DNA of 64,000 bases from Amia ocellicauda (Eukaryota; Chordata; Actinopteri; Amiiformes; Amiidae), in NCBI RefSeq assembly GCF_036373705.1, contig NC_089850.1:21001256-21065255 (forward strand), given 5' to 3'. Of this stretch, positions 42,830-56,187 are shown one piece after another. The translations under genes and the position numbers were made by a program. Under the pieces are notes generated by a model, which saw only the letters and a program-made list of their open reading frames with translations, was not told where the DNA came from and did no database searches. Every line of letters starts with the position of its first letter. Position 1 is the stretch's first letter.

Positions 42830-44462
42830 TTATTTATTGGAGACAGGACATTGTAACATATCTCAAAATAGAATGTAATAATCATTTCTATAGCTTATTT
42901 TTATATAATTGTCCCAGTAGAGCAATAAGGTTACATGTAGATTTCATGTGTGTCTGTTTTGTTCATGCCAATCTGATTCGACTAATTGGAAAAGAGAGGA
43001 TTTCCACCCTGGCTATAGGTATGAATCTCCTGAAGGTTCAGGTCTCAGACAGACACACCCAGTCTAAGCTGTTTCCTCACTGCATTTTATATCATTTGGG
43101 GTTCATTAATTTGTGGAATTGGTTACAGTATTCCACCCATCCAGGAGACAAGCTGAGAAATTGTGTCTTCCAGTGCACAGTCGGGTTTGGGGTGATGGCT
43201 TGAATTTAGTAATTACATTAGTAAGAGTAATTACAGTTATCTCATTAACAACTCCTAACTGAAATGAGTCCAAGCTCCATAGTTATTGGCTTGAAGAGCA
43301 CAAGGTCCCTGAGGTCCTTATGATAACTGATTGCTACACAACTAGAGGAAGAAACTTTGTGACTTCCCCAGTGGAAACCCCAGTCAATACAGAACTCATT
43401 TCACTGCCATTGCTTTCAAGTTTGCTCTTTCAGTTATTATAGGAAATAGTTTTCCTCCGCAACATTCTCCAGCCCATAATCAGACCAGCTGGATGTGCCT
43501 TCTTTATCTCTTATGTTTTTCTATTCTGCTGCTGTATTCCTCTCCACATCTCAGCCTATTTGCCAAACACAATATATACAAGGCGTCAGTGTGATTGCCA
43601 TGAGGAATAATAGACCTACAGCTTTACAGGAAGAAAGCAGACTCTTCACACGTCGCACGAGGTCTCCTGGGAAGCCGTGCGCTTGGCCTTCCTCTTACTA
43701 TTGTTAAAATACGGTGCAGCAAGGTATAGGTTGAGAGAATGTTAACTTGTCCCACAAATATTGTATGCCTAGCTAAATAGGCATAGGGGACACCTCTCCC
43801 TCAATATTGACAGCATCCCCCCCCAATTCTGAAATGACAGCTACGCCCCCACAGCAAGCAGTGGCTTCCCTGTGTAACAGCAATCAAGCAGTTTCAGTCT
43901 GTATTATAAACTGTGATGAACTAAGTATCAAGAATGTTTTCTGGAGTCTGTTGTGTGCACTGCTTGGGGGCAGTTGAAACACAGGTGCCAACTCTGACAG
44001 GGCATTTAGCATCTATTCTAGTAATATCTCAGACACTTATTCATGGTGTCTCGAGATTCAAGTGCAGTGAAAGAAGATCAACTGTTCATGAAAGTTCGAC
44101 TGAGCCACCCTCGATTTTTGGCCTTAACAAAATGAAATATGATTTTGGGTTAAAATGCTCAAAACGTTTTTTTTTTTAATTATTATTTATAATATAATAT
44201 TTTTCTTGTAAAATGTATGGTTTGCCGAATTATATTTCAGTCATAGTCAGAAGTTAACCAGACCTTACTGATCACTGTAATGATTTTCTGTCCTTGGCTC
44301 TTCCAACAAGTCAAGGTAAACAAGACAATATTGCACCATTCTCACTGTAGACATATTAATATATAACCTGTTGGGCTGATAATACTAAGCCCTGGCAAAG
44401 CATTTGTTTTCAGTTCTATGACAATAATGCAATTAGTAGTTATCATCTTCTGCCAAATTATT

Positions 44463-44528
<66 letters not shown>

Positions 44529-45250
44529 CATATTATTATTATTCATGCAGCATTTTTCATTTTTAAATGTAATAAAATGTGTCTGTTGATCTTGCTTTAC
44601 TTTGAAAAAATAATTATTGAGAGTATGATTATTTTTCTGTTTATTTCCTGTGAAGACCATTTAGGACAGGCAAATCCAATTAATTATGATTTAATGTACT
44701 ATTCATGATCACAGATCAATGCCTTTATTGCTTTATTTTATTGCACCAAACCCTTGTTTTTGTACATGATGGTTTTGCCTCTTGACAACATAGAAATGTG
44801 TCCTTGACTTTTCTTAACCTCTTAAAAAAAATTTAAATCCTAAGCTTTTCCAAGTGAAATTTGTGAAGTATCTGTAACCTCGCAGACTGCCTGGTTTAAG
44901 ACTATGCTTGTTCAAGGAGGAATAAACATATTACCTGGATAGAGATCTTGGGAAGTTACGATGTTTTTACACCCTGAGCATAGGTAAGCTCATAAGGGCT
45001 TTGTGTTATTGTCTCCTGAAATATATTGTATGGAAAACACAGCATACTCATTAGAATACACTCACTTACTTACTTTCAGAATAACGTTTTAAAAGCTTTA
45101 AAAATATGTTTGTGGAAAATTAAATATATGTAAATGAATTACAACATATTTTTATGTTTTTTAATTTTAAGAAAATATACATATTTTTCAGTGAATTTAA
45201 ATATTTATCTTATATTGTTGTTTGTTCATATAATATATAATATTATATTT
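42830..45250. other. Intergenic, nothing recognised apart from a microsatellite
   Basis: AT-rich sequence between the Tc1-like fragment and the truncated LINE. The only clear structure is the (AAT)n run at 44464-44527. No exon or RNA gene was recognised. Confidence 0.45.
44464..44527. repeat. (AAT)n microsatellite
   Basis: About twenty-one AAT units; the poly-Asn or poly-Ile frames across it are artefacts. Confidence 0.95.
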
Positions 45251-45334
45251 TGTTGTCTGTTTATCAATCTGAAAGGCGCTCTGTGGCTACCCTGTGAAGG
45301 GTGCTATACAAATACAAATTAATTGTGTAGAATT

Positions 45335-45895
45335 TAAAGTGTAGAATTGAGAACAAGGGCAGTAATGTTCAAACTGTACAATTCACTAGTTAGAGCTCAT
45401 CTGGATACTGTGGACAGTTCTGGGCTCCACACTTCAAGAAAGATATCGCTGCTCTAGAGGCAGTTCAGAGGAGAGCAACCAGACTTATTCCAGGTCTGAA
45501 GGGAATGTCCTACTGAGAGACTGAGGACCTGAACCTTTTCACCCTGGAACAGAGGAGACTACGTGGGGACTTGATCCAAGTGTTCAAAATCATAAAGGAC
45601 ATTGACCACGTCAAACCAGAGGAGCTTTTCCAGATCAGCAGGGACACACGCACCCGGGGACACAAATGGAAATTGGGCTTCAAGGCATTCAAGGAGACAC
45701 TTCTTCACACAGAGAGTCATCACAATCTGGATCAAACTCCCCAGTGATGTGGTAGATGCTGAAAATTTGGGAACATTTAAAAATAGACTGGATAGGATCC
45801 TTGGATCACTTAATTAATAATGGACACCAAACGAGCATGATGGGTTGAATGGCCTCCTCTCATTTGTAAACTTTCTGTTCTTAATTGATTGATAA
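45335..45895 (+). mobile_element. 3' fragment of the same CR1-like LINE family as at 20-21.5 kb
   Basis: From 45341 the sequence follows the 3' part of the LINE at 20.98-21.48 kb almost base for base. It keeps a segment (GGAACATTTAAAAATAGACT onward) deleted in the other copy, and it lacks a short stretch that the other has. A degraded repeat tail (near 45270-45320) precedes it. Confidence 0.8.
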
Positions 45896-45899
45896 AGAC

Positions 45900-48800
45900 T
45901 TGAATTAATGGCTTATGGATAATGCTCTTCCTCTCCAGTTGAACATAAAGATTCACAGAGATGCCACAAGTGGCTGTTTCCAGTAACTGTTAACTGCAAC
46001 ACATATTTGAGCTATTTTATCCTTAACTGAATCAAAGTTATATGGTACCTTACGTAATAATAATATCAAGAAAAAAGAAAACGGGGGGGAGCATTTTCCT
46101 GAACCTGGATGGCAGCTTGCTCTGAAAGTCTGCCATGTGTGGATCCTGCCCTCATCAGCTGCTTCATTAACATCTCACAACTGGTCCTGTATCCTCAGTG
46201 TGCATGCTGCTGTGTTCTGAACAGATCCTCTTCTTCAGTAGTGCCTTGTTAGTCTGGAACAGCCCTCACAACGTAGTGTTGAAGGAGTTGCTGAGTGTCA
46301 CTGTGCTGCCATCTCAGGAACCACATCAGCACCCACTGGTCAGAACCCGAGGTCTGACAGGTTAGGCACCTGGGAGTCAGTGCGGCTCGGAGCTGATAGC
46401 CAGAGGAGGAGAGAGGAGTGCATGGCTCTGCGCGGACCTGCTATTGCCAGGCTATCAGTGACAGACACTGATGGAGCACAGAGCACATGCTCTCTCTGGT
46501 TCTTACGCTGTGTAAACATTCTGTAATGCTGTTCTCTGCGCCTGATTAATGCCCTGGGCCCTGCCTACTGTCACGGGCCGTATTAATGACGTGTCTGCTG
46601 AGAACCGGGAGCAGACAGAGGTGGGATGGGGGAGGGGGGTGGGGTAGGGGGAGTGAGGACTGAGGACTAAAGTGGGCCTCTACGGGACTGTTTTTGAACC
46701 TCCTGGGAAGTGTGTCCCTCCATGGGGGGGTGAGAATGGGAGGCCCTGATGGGGTCTCAGCCCATGGCAGCCCCTGTCCTCTGACCAGACTTCTGACTCA
46801 GCCCAGTAGAAACAGGAAAGACCCAGCTCCTGTGAAAGCATGAGGCCACAGACAGAGACAGAGAGCAAAACTCCAAAATGTTTGAAAGACACAGGATGCA
46901 ATACATGAGAACTTGTTGTGGTTGGCTTTCATATCCCCCTGGGGTCAAAGCAAGTAAGACAGCACTTTGAGGCAGATAGACCATTTCAGAGGCTTTGACA
47001 CTGGTTTAATTGACTGGTGTCAAGTTGTATTGAGTTGAGCAGATCCCAGAGTGTGTCCCTGCCCCAGGAGTGCATCAACACAGCAGGAATCAGAACTGGC
47101 TCTCTGAAAGTGTCCTGTGCCGTGTGCTGTGTCCAGGGTTGAGATTTGCCTGTGGTCCTTCAGGCAGCTCTGTCAAAGCACACCCGCACCGCACTGATTG
47201 TGAAGTGAGAAGATACTAGAGCAATCAGTTTTTCTTGTCAGTGCTGTTTGTTTAAACTAATGACTGCCATAGAGAATGAACACTGAACATAAATAGTGAC
47301 ATTTTGAAAGCACTTATTTCTAACAAGGACTTGTTCAAAATTAAGGATTTGTTTTGTATTAATGATTAATTCACCTAATTAGTTGCATGCATGAGACACA
47401 TTCAATGCCATGCTTTTTAATAGTGCACATGCTTTTTAGCAGTCAACAGTGTTTGGTTTCTTAGTAAAGCCCAGTAACAAGAAGGATACCATTTCACTTT
47501 TCTGTGAATGTGTTTAGATGCAGCTCTGCAGACTCAAGGCCCCACGTATCAGACCCAGGATATGAAGCCTCATACTCGGCTGTAAGCACACCTGGCTTAA
47601 AAAGCACATTTCTGCTGCATAGTTTTACAGCTGGAGATAATTGTTTAACTGGAGGGCAATTGATAAACAGTTTGTTTTTTATTGAATAATTAACCAGGGT
47701 TTACCAACTCCCTGTCAGCAAATGATATATTAAAGTACTGAATTGGACTATTTGTCTTCACTGTAGAATTTGCTGAGCAAACAGAGATAATGAGAAGTGC
47801 TTCAACAGCTTACCTCGCTCACAGTTGTATTTGTTTTATGTAAATGTCTTATAAAACAAATGCTGCTATAAAGAGAAAGTCAGTTTGATTTAGTTTTTTA
47901 CTTGTGGCAGACAGGTACAAGGTATTTTGGTTTCTATTTTTAAAAGTCTTTATGTGGCATACGGTGAACATGTGTATGTATTATACTTATTTAGTCTGCC
48001 CAGTAAAGGTCTCTCTGTACCATTGGCAGCATAAGGTGATTTTAAAATGACCAAATTAAGTCGATAATTAGCTGATCCAGCTGTTAAGAGCTCAATTAAA
48101 AATTAAATGCTGTAGACTCTCTACTGGGCTGTCCCACAGGTTAGGAGCTGTGGATTGCTGACATAAGAGATGACTGCAGGCCCCACTGCTCCCTGCTTTA
48201 TCATGCCATCAGATGGCTCTGTTATTGAACAACAGTATCAAGGGAAATATGTGGCAACCATGTTCCTGCTCATTGCTCTCTCAGGCTTGCTGCTGTTCTG
48301 GTGGAGTTGCACATGTGATGGAATTATGTCTCCTGACTAAAGATAACAACATGAGGTATCCCTGCCCCTCGGCCCTAACCCTTAGTCCACACGTCCTCCT
48401 GTCCCTCCATCCACACATCCTTTCTTGCCTGCCAGACTTCCCTGGCATTAGCTCTTCCCTGTGGGCGGGGCTGCCCTGTCACGATGCTTTCTGACAGACT
48501 GCAGCTCGGGGGGGTTGCTGATAGTGTCTGTGATTGATTTATCGCTGGGTGTATTTTTAGCGCCGGGGCGGGTCTCCTGTGCTCAGGGCTCCCAGGACCT
48601 CTCTCTGAGATAAGCCCGGGCCAAAGTCCGCAGGCCCCAGAGTGGAGAGCAAACACAGCTTCGTGGGCCGGGGCTGCTGATAACGCCGGGCTCCCTAGCG
48701 ACGGACTGCCTGTCGGGGCCGAGCCCTTCTGCTCCACAGTCAATATAGGAGCCTGACTGGGCGCGACGTGGGGTCACATGTGGTTCAACCGCCGCGGAGG

Positions 48801-49150
48801 AGAAGAACTCTTCGTTCAGAGAGTAAAAATAATCGTAATAATCCGGATATATACAGACAGAGAGATCTAAGACTTTCTCTGAAGGGATGTTCAGATAGCC
48901 TCTTGTTCTGAAAGGTTGCAAACATTTAGTTTTTATAGATTCAAGAAGGCCTTGACTGAGGGCTTTGTGTTGACCAGTTCTTCCTAGCACATTTCATATG
49001 TTAACTGTATTTTCTCCAGTGCTTGAATACAAAGGAGCTCAGCCCTAAATGTGCAATCATAAATTAGATTTATAGAAAAATATTACATGCAATAAAATAG
49101 AAATATATCCAGTAAATTGAGTTATATGCCTCTTGAGTCTAAAATTAATT
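45900..49150. other. gata4-xkr5 intergenic DNA with G-rich and GATA-rich patches
   Basis: No exon was recognised. The stretch contains a G-quadruplex-type run at 46622-46651 and a GC-rich patch at about 48430-48790. Open frames here show no recognisable similarity. Confidence 0.45.
48515..48690. promoter_or_regulatory. GC-rich patch with four GATA motifs
   Basis: TGATAG at 48519-48524, CGATAA (minus) at 48539-48544, AGATAAG at 48608-48614 and TGATAA at 48678-48683 lie within about 165 bp of CpG-rich sequence. It is a candidate enhancer about 9.2 kb upstream of the gata4 ATG. This is motif evidence only. Confidence 0.35.
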
Positions 49151-49159
49151 ATGGAGTAA

Positions 49160-49530
49160 TATTAAAAAATGAATTTGGGTGACATGGTGGCATGGTGGTT
49201 AGTGCTGCTGCCTCACAGCTTCAAGGGTCTGGGGTTCAAATGCTGGCTTGGGGTGCCTGTCTGTGCGGAGTTTGCATGTTCTCCCCATGTCCGCATATGG
49301 GCTTCCTCTGGGAACTCCAGTTTCCTACCACTGTTCAAAGACATATGGTTTAGGTTAATTGGCCATGCTAAATTGCCCTGTAGGTGTGTGTGTCTGTTGC
49401 CCAGTGATGGCTTGGTGTCCTGTACTGGGTGTTTTCCTGTCTTGCGCCCTATGCCTGCTGGGATTGGCTCTGGTTTCCCTGACACTCCCCAGGATAAGTG
49501 GTTTTGAATATGGATGGATGGAAATAAATG
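49160..49530 (+). mobile_element. tRNA-derived SINE (V-SINE-like)
   Basis: The head (GGTGGCATGGTGGTTAGTGC...GGGGTTCAAATGC) shows tRNA A- and B-box-like sequence. The conserved body contains GCGGAGTTTGCATGTTCTCC, TTCAAAGACATATGG and GGTTAATTGGCCATGCTAAA. It ends in a short TGGATGGATGG-type tail. This is the usual layout of fish V-SINE/HE1-like elements. Confidence 0.8.
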
Positions 49531-50224
49531 AATTTATAAATGATCTCTGCCATAAGAAAGTCATATGATGACAGGGAATTAAGATTTAATTAATTGAAGG
49601 AATTAAGTTTTGTGATATAAACTAAAACGACAGAATTCAAGACAAGACAAAATAGATTGAAAATTCAAAGCAAAACATTTGTTAAAGCAGCATTAGGGTT
49701 GGAAAGTGTGGTATCAGGCTCGTCATTTCTGACCAGTTACTCTGATAACTGACAGTGTTCTAAACAAAAGGACCGATCAGAAGTCTTTCGGCTTTTGCCA
49801 CTAAGAGATTAAAAGTTTTTATGTTGCTTCTTAGTCTATTTTGGGGGATTTCAGATGTTGCAGGGAAAAGTCAGAATTTCAAACACCCCAATTAACTTTT
49901 CTGTTTGTCTGTCAGTCTTGCCTGGCCTGGATGAATGTCAACACCGAGTATCAGCCAGCCAAATGGACAACTCTGCAGATACACCTTTGCATTCTTTAGA
50001 TTAGCTGTCTGACAGGGACTCACATGATAAGCAAGAAAATAAAAAAGCGTAATCCCTAAATCGCACACTATCAACTCCTTTGTGATTATTAGTGTTTTCT
50101 GCTTGATTAATAACTAGCAAATCAAAGCGCTCAGACTGATACTTTGTGTTTTGCTGGCAGACCCGAGACAAAATCTATCCCCGGGTTACAGAAGATGATT
50201 CTTCCAGACATGGCCGTCCTGGAG

Positions 50225-50420
50225 AGAAGATAAGGGGGGAATATTTCTGTTGTGTGAGGATGAGGGAATGACGAGGGAGTTGTTAGAACAATAGGGCTCC
50301 ACAGTTCTGCCTCTTATCTGTCTGTGGCCTTATCCATGGCTGTCTCTGTTAGTGTAACCCACCCCCTGCCCCCCCTCTCCCATGTGTACCCCCTTATCAG
50401 CCCCGCTGACGTCAGCACTG
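50225..50420. promoter_or_regulatory. Second GATA-motif cluster with a CRE palindrome
   Basis: AGATAAG is at 50228-50234, CTTATCT at 50313-50319, TTATCC at 50330-50335 and CTTATCAG at 50393-50400. A perfect TGACGTCA follows at 50407-50414. Candidate regulatory segment; function is inferred from motifs only. Confidence 0.35.
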
Positions 50421-50829
50421 GGGGAGGAATGCCGGAGACAGACTGCGATAGTGAGGACTGTGTGGGAATGAACCCAGAGCCACTGCCTCTACATCTCCGC
50501 AAAGCACGGCTCAGCCAGCACTGACAGGGGACGCCAGAGGAGTTATTATTATTGTTATCCCTCTGTCCATTTTCAATCCGTGCTTCATCCAGTACAGGGT
50601 CACAGTGAGCCCGGCAGAGAGAGGGAGCAAGGCAGAGTACACTCTGCACAGGACACACCGCAAACGCAGTTTTATTATTATTATTATGGAACTGTACATC
50701 TAGTTTAGGAGTCAGACAATAATTTAATCTTGCATTAAAATAATTACTAGATACCGAAACAAATTCTCTGCCTGAAGGTAATCCATTTTGCAGTAATTTT
50801 GCAGTCAAATGATACATTATAAGAGTGGG

Positions 50830-53600
50830 TGCAGGAGATTTCAGCTACATTTCTGAGGGAATGAAGACCCAGAGGTGAAAAGTTTGCAAATAAATCTCAT
50901 CTCTATTAAACTGGGAGACAGATAAGCAGGAATCACCATACATGAAGCAGAAATGTCTTCAAGCATTACAGTTTATTTTTTCTTCTTGTCTCAAGTTCTA
51001 TAGGCCCAGACTCTAAATCCCAACCTAGAATGCCACACAACATTTTCTGATACTTAATTATTTTGTTCTACATCAATGAAGAAGCCAGTGTTTTGGTGAA
51101 GTGGATTCACAAAATGGAGAAATTTGGGAGTCTGATTGTGTACGTAACATTTTCCTTCTCAGAGCTCCTAGGACTCCGCTTTAGCCTCTGGCAGCTGAGA
51201 GACGGGTGAGGACTCTGGCCTTGAAACACTGGCTGTGCAATGGGAGTCATTCCTTTCAGGAGCTCACTTCCTCACCATCCCTCCTTCTCACTCTCTCTGT
51301 CACTCACTCCCTCCCTAAATCTCTCTCCTGGTAAGAATGGCCTTGGGTTAAAAAATCATAATTATTAAAAAAAAACAAGAAACAGAAAGCGCTGAGGAGA
51401 GAGGCGTAGAATCGTAAACTCTTTCTTCCTACGGCCTGTTGGACCTGGATTTTGTTTGTTTCTTCACTGAACTTCAGGGCAGGTGAAAGTAAAGCATTAT
51501 CTGATCTCCCTGGTGGTGATTTAAATCTGTGGCTACCAGAATTCGTGGCCTACCCCTCACTATGTGAATGAGACTGGAGCGACTGTGTGGATGAGTATGC
51601 TAGCGGGATGGTCTAACTTTCAGCAGAAACAATAATAATACTAATCAAATAATCTGCAGTGTTTAAATATCACTGTTATCTTTTTATGACTAAAGTTATT
51701 TCTGAGCAGACTCTGTCCTCACTTACCAAACCCAAACTGTATCCATATAACTAAACATTGATTTTATCTGAGCAATATAAACTCATTGCTAACTTTTTGT
51801 GTATCTAAGACTGTACCCTACTATCTTTTTGCTTTCCACTGGTTTATGAAAATAAATCTGTGGAATGCGCACAGTTCCAAATCTTGAACATCACTGAATA
51901 AAACAAAGTCTTCGGCGGCCTTGGATCCCCAGCCAACTATAGCGTTCAGCACAGCTGCAAGAAATGATTAGAAAATTCAATGTTTAGTGGTTGCTGCTCA
52001 GTTCAAATGCCTCAAAATCCCCTCAAGGGTCAAATACAAAATGTTTTTTAAAAAGTCCATGACACACAATGTGATTAGAATCAATAACAGCCATGGTCAT
52101 ATTCCAGGCTTCCACAAGTCACAGGGATTGCATAGGAAACGATACATTTCCGCCCAACTGAAGAGGACCCTGATAGTGTTTCTCTGACTGGGCTCTTCAG
52201 CATCATTGTTGCTGCTCCAGTTGTCCAGCACTTGAATATTATGAGCAAGTCGCAGCTCAGGAGCAAGGGGAAGCTGCTAATAAGTCACTCTTGGACAGGA
52301 TGACGGTCAGGTGGTGATAGAATTGATGATAGAGGACCAGTGGGGGACGGGGGATGAGGGACAAGGGGGGGACACTTTCCTCTAATTCATAAAATAGAAA
52401 TAATTAAGATGTAAAATGTTAGAGGTGATGGCACACTACACAAGCAGCAAACAGTGCCACCTGGTGGGAATATCTGCCAACTGTTGAGAGCAAGCTCCCC
52501 CAGGATCCCTTGCATTTACACACTGCATTCCTGTACCGTGCTTGAGAGGCACAAACAGTGGGACTGACAAGGTACCTACCATGTTCCTCCTGGCCTTCAA
52601 AACACTCTGCAGCCGAAGCCCCTCAGGTTCCTGTGTTGGTGTTTGATAGGCTAAACTTCTGGTGCACACCGTTATTTCTGAGAGGGAAGAGAGGGAGAGA
52701 GACACAGTGAAGAGGAATAAAATATAAAAAATAAAGTCAGAACCCCTCGAGGGATGAGAGCCAAGCCTCTTGTACAGTAAATGGTTTAGAGGCCCTCTTG
52801 AGGTAGTCAGGGGACTCTCCACACACATGTAAACTGACAACATGTGCTGGATAGAGTGAACAGGCGGTGAGGGAGACTCTGAACACACGGCAGACCTGTC
52901 CTGGGTTCAGGGCTCACCCGTGAGGAGGTGGCGGCTAATGCAGCACATTAACCAGCCGTTGCTACAGTCTTGAGGTTGTTAATCCTTCACTGTGCTTAGT
53001 TTAATTACGGCATCCCTCAAGGAGTGGAGCTTGAATAGAAGTAGTCAGTGTGCATTCAGGAGGCGGTTGTCTTATCAGCAGCTTTGCTCTCAACCAGACA
53101 GGGTGTGTTTATTACTGTATTATTGTTACACTGAGACAAGTCTTCACAGGTTGGAGGGGGTCCCTGAAAAACAACTTGTGATTGACTGTATTTCATACAC
53201 AGACTCATTAGTAGGATCTCTCAGTGCGAGGTGTGGGGACGATTTTTTAGCTGTTTCTACCAATCCACGGTGGCATCTCCAGTGACTGTACTATTACATC
53301 CCTGCAGAAACTCACTGTGCCTCATCACTGTATGTAAGCATGACTAACTGGCCTCTAAATGAACTTACAGAGTTCAGCCTGTCCAAGCTCTTGCCAGCTT
53401 CAAACACAAGGACACATGTGTGGTGATAAAAGGATGCACGGCCCTTTAAGAATATTGGCATCTGCCTTTCAGTGCTTGTTCATTATTAAAATATATATTT
53501 ATTTATAGTGCTAGTTTCTGGTGGTTTAGAAATATCTTTGAACAAATTAAGTAGCCTATATGGTAGAATATTATTCTGTAGCTCATTTGCATTTCTGTGT
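50830..53600. other. Intergenic, no gene recognised
   Basis: Several short open frames show no similarity I recognise. A strong CTCF-type motif in minus orientation (CCACCAGGTGGCAC) lies at 52454-52467. Confidence 0.45.
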
Positions 53601-53649
53601 TAAATGTATTCAGATTACACAGCATTCACAGGTCTCCTGAGCTTGGTGT

Positions 53650-53704
53650 GCTCTGTGTGCGTGTGTGCACTGTGTGAGTGTGTGTGCTCTGTGTGTGTGT
53701 GTGC

Positions 53705-53748
<44 letters not shown>

Positions 53749-53842
53749 CTGTGTGTGCTCTCTGTGTTTGTGCACTGTGTGAGTGTGTGTGCTTTGTGTG
53801 TGTGTGTGCTCTGTGTGTGTGTGTGCTTTGTGTGTGTGTGTG

Positions 53843-53883
<41 letters not shown>

Positions 53884-53945
53884 TGTGTGCTCTGTGTGTG
53901 CTCTCTATGTTTGTGCTCTGTGTGTGTGTGTGTGCTCTGTGTAGA
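53650..53945. repeat. (TG)n-based minisatellite with TGCTCTGTGTG units
   Basis: TG runs are interrupted at intervals by GCTCTGTGTGTG and GCACTGTGTGAG. Long Cys/Val or Thr/His frames over it are artefacts. Confidence 0.9.
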
Positions 53946-55351
53946 GTTGTCATCGTGGAACAGGTGTGGTGGAAAGATAGATGTACGCTACTGCGTCCTG
54001 AGACAATGCCTCCTGTCCTCAGAGGCAGTGCTAAAGAACAGGCCTGTCTTGGAGGAGCCTCTTATCAAGATATTTATAAATTATGATTTATTGTACACAC
54101 ATTCCATTGCTCTTCTAGTCCATCTTCTTGACTTCCAACATGACCCACTGGACAACAGTGCAACAATGCTTCACAAGAAATGGCTAATTACAGCTGTTTG
54201 GACTCTTCAGTGGAGTGGGGCAGAGTTTGCTCTAAGAAAGCCTTAGTTAACCTGGAACAAACCTGTAGCTTACCAAGAACGCAGGTCTCCAATGAGCTTC
54301 AGCCTGCAGTCTTTGGGCCCTTATGTGCCAGTGTGGGTGAGGAGGTCAGTGGGGGGGGATGCTGTGAGCCTGTGGAATGCAGTGTGTTGTTGCCCCAGCT
54401 GACAGTCCTTGATCTTGAGCTGAAAGTGGAGGAGTCTGCAGCTTGTGGGCACTTCTCCAAGAGAAAAAAAAAAATTAAAAAAACATCTCTTTCCTCTCAC
54501 TCCCAGGAGGATGGGGGAGTCTGTGCCCAATGACAGGGTGAGTACTCCACAGCTCCCAGGAACACCTGCTTACAACCTGACTGCACAGACACTGACAGAG
54601 CAGTCTCATCAGAGTCTTCATTCCTATTAGAAGGCATTAACCAACTCTCTCTGGAAGCTGAATGAATGTCTGTTTAAGGCAGTCGATGGTCAGGAAGTGC
54701 AATCTGTGAATTCTGCATGTGGACTTTCAGTTCTTTACTTGTTAACTACAGTACAATTTGGCAGTTGTCCTATGGTTTCCCATATTTTCAGCCTGCATGA
54801 ACTTTGCTTTGCATGTTCTTTTCCCCAGTGGTCTGTATCCTGGGTTACTACACTCTCTGTGCTTGACCAGGGTTTCTCCTCACTGTCCTGTACTTTACAG
54901 TGTTTTTACCATGGTATACTACACTGAATGTTTAACAGGCCAAGCTCATTATCTCACTTGTTTCTAACAATGCTCTCATGATGCTAAGGATACCCCAGGC
55001 CCTGTCACTGCTGAAGAACTCAGGTGGGGACTTTTCATTTCCACCAATGGCTCAGTGACTTCCAATGGCCAGGATTTCACTTTGACCTGAGAATATTAAC
55101 AGTCACAGTTACAAGAGCAATACAAAAGTGCAATAATATACAGGCAAATTATACAGTTAATATGTAATGCATTGATCAAAAGTGTAAAGTGTATTTTCTT
55201 ACTACTAGTTACCAGAGTAATTCCAGGCCAATTTGTATCAATTAAGTTTAAAACAATAGGGGTTCCAAGGGTCCAGGTCTCACAAAGCATTAACCTGATG
55301 ATCTTGTCTCTCTCTCAATTAACCAGCTCCAACCTACAGGTTACACTCCAG

Positions 55352-55352
<1 letters not shown>

Positions 55353-55402
<50 letters not shown>
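55353..55402. repeat. (CT)n microsatellite
   Basis: An uninterrupted CT run of about 24 units. Confidence 0.95.
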
Positions 55403-55407
<5 letters not shown>

Positions 55408-56113
55408 CCACTCTCATTTTCTCTCTCAGATCCTTGCCAGTGAAGAGTGAGGTCTCTGACTTCTGCTTGAACTTGGTGACCCACCCCACCTTATCTCAGA
55501 CGAAAGATCAGAGAGTCGGGGGGAGGGAGGAAGGGTGGGTTCAGACCACCAAGGGAGAGCAGTACCTGGCAATGCGGGAGGGCGCCTGTGTCAGTCTCAG
55601 AGTGGGGCTGGCTGGGTTTTTCCCACACTGTGGACACTGGTGGTCTTTGCCCACAGGCTCTGAGAAATAGACCTAACCAGCAAATTAAGCATTATGTTTT
55701 TAACTCTTGTGTTCTCTATTGTTGTAGCCATCCTCTGCTGATCACAGCGTGGAGTGGATATGGTCAGTCTTTGACAAGGTGATCCTGTTCACATGTAACT
55801 ACTGAGTGTAGCCTGCACCTCGGCTCTCCTGACCAGTGCAGAAGTTTAAGAAGCTGCGCAGCTCAGTGGAGTGCAGACATAAGTTTGCAATGATATAATC
55901 AGTATAATTCTAACAAGAAAATGATACAACTATGACTAGTTAGAGAGTAGATTTATAACAAAACAAAACACAAACATACGTTATTCAAAATTAAAGTAGG
56001 AGATGCCCCAGGTGGCTGTACTGTACCAGAGAGCAGAGGGAAGACAAGGAGAGGGAGATAAACGACACCTGGGGAAGAGCAGGGTGTGGACAGAAACAGA
56101 ACTAGGGAGACTC

Positions 56114-56115
<2 letters not shown>

Positions 56116-56182
<67 letters not shown>
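56116..56182. repeat. (AG)n microsatellite
   Basis: An uninterrupted AG run of about 33 units. Confidence 0.95.

Positions 56183-56187
<5 letters not shown>

Noticed and set aside
50314-50817. 167-residue minus-strand frame
   Set aside because: It crosses a short triplet repeat, lacks any family signature and overlaps the GATA-motif cluster.
52436-52888. 150-residue minus-strand frame
   Set aside because: Its composition is low in recognisable motifs, there are no splice partners, and it lies in gene-free DNA.
54507-54537. Possible 31-bp exon with a good acceptor (CTCACTCCCAG) and donor (GTGAGT)
   Set aside because: There is no neighbouring exon, frame or conserved product; a single pair of splice-like sites is expected by chance at this scale.
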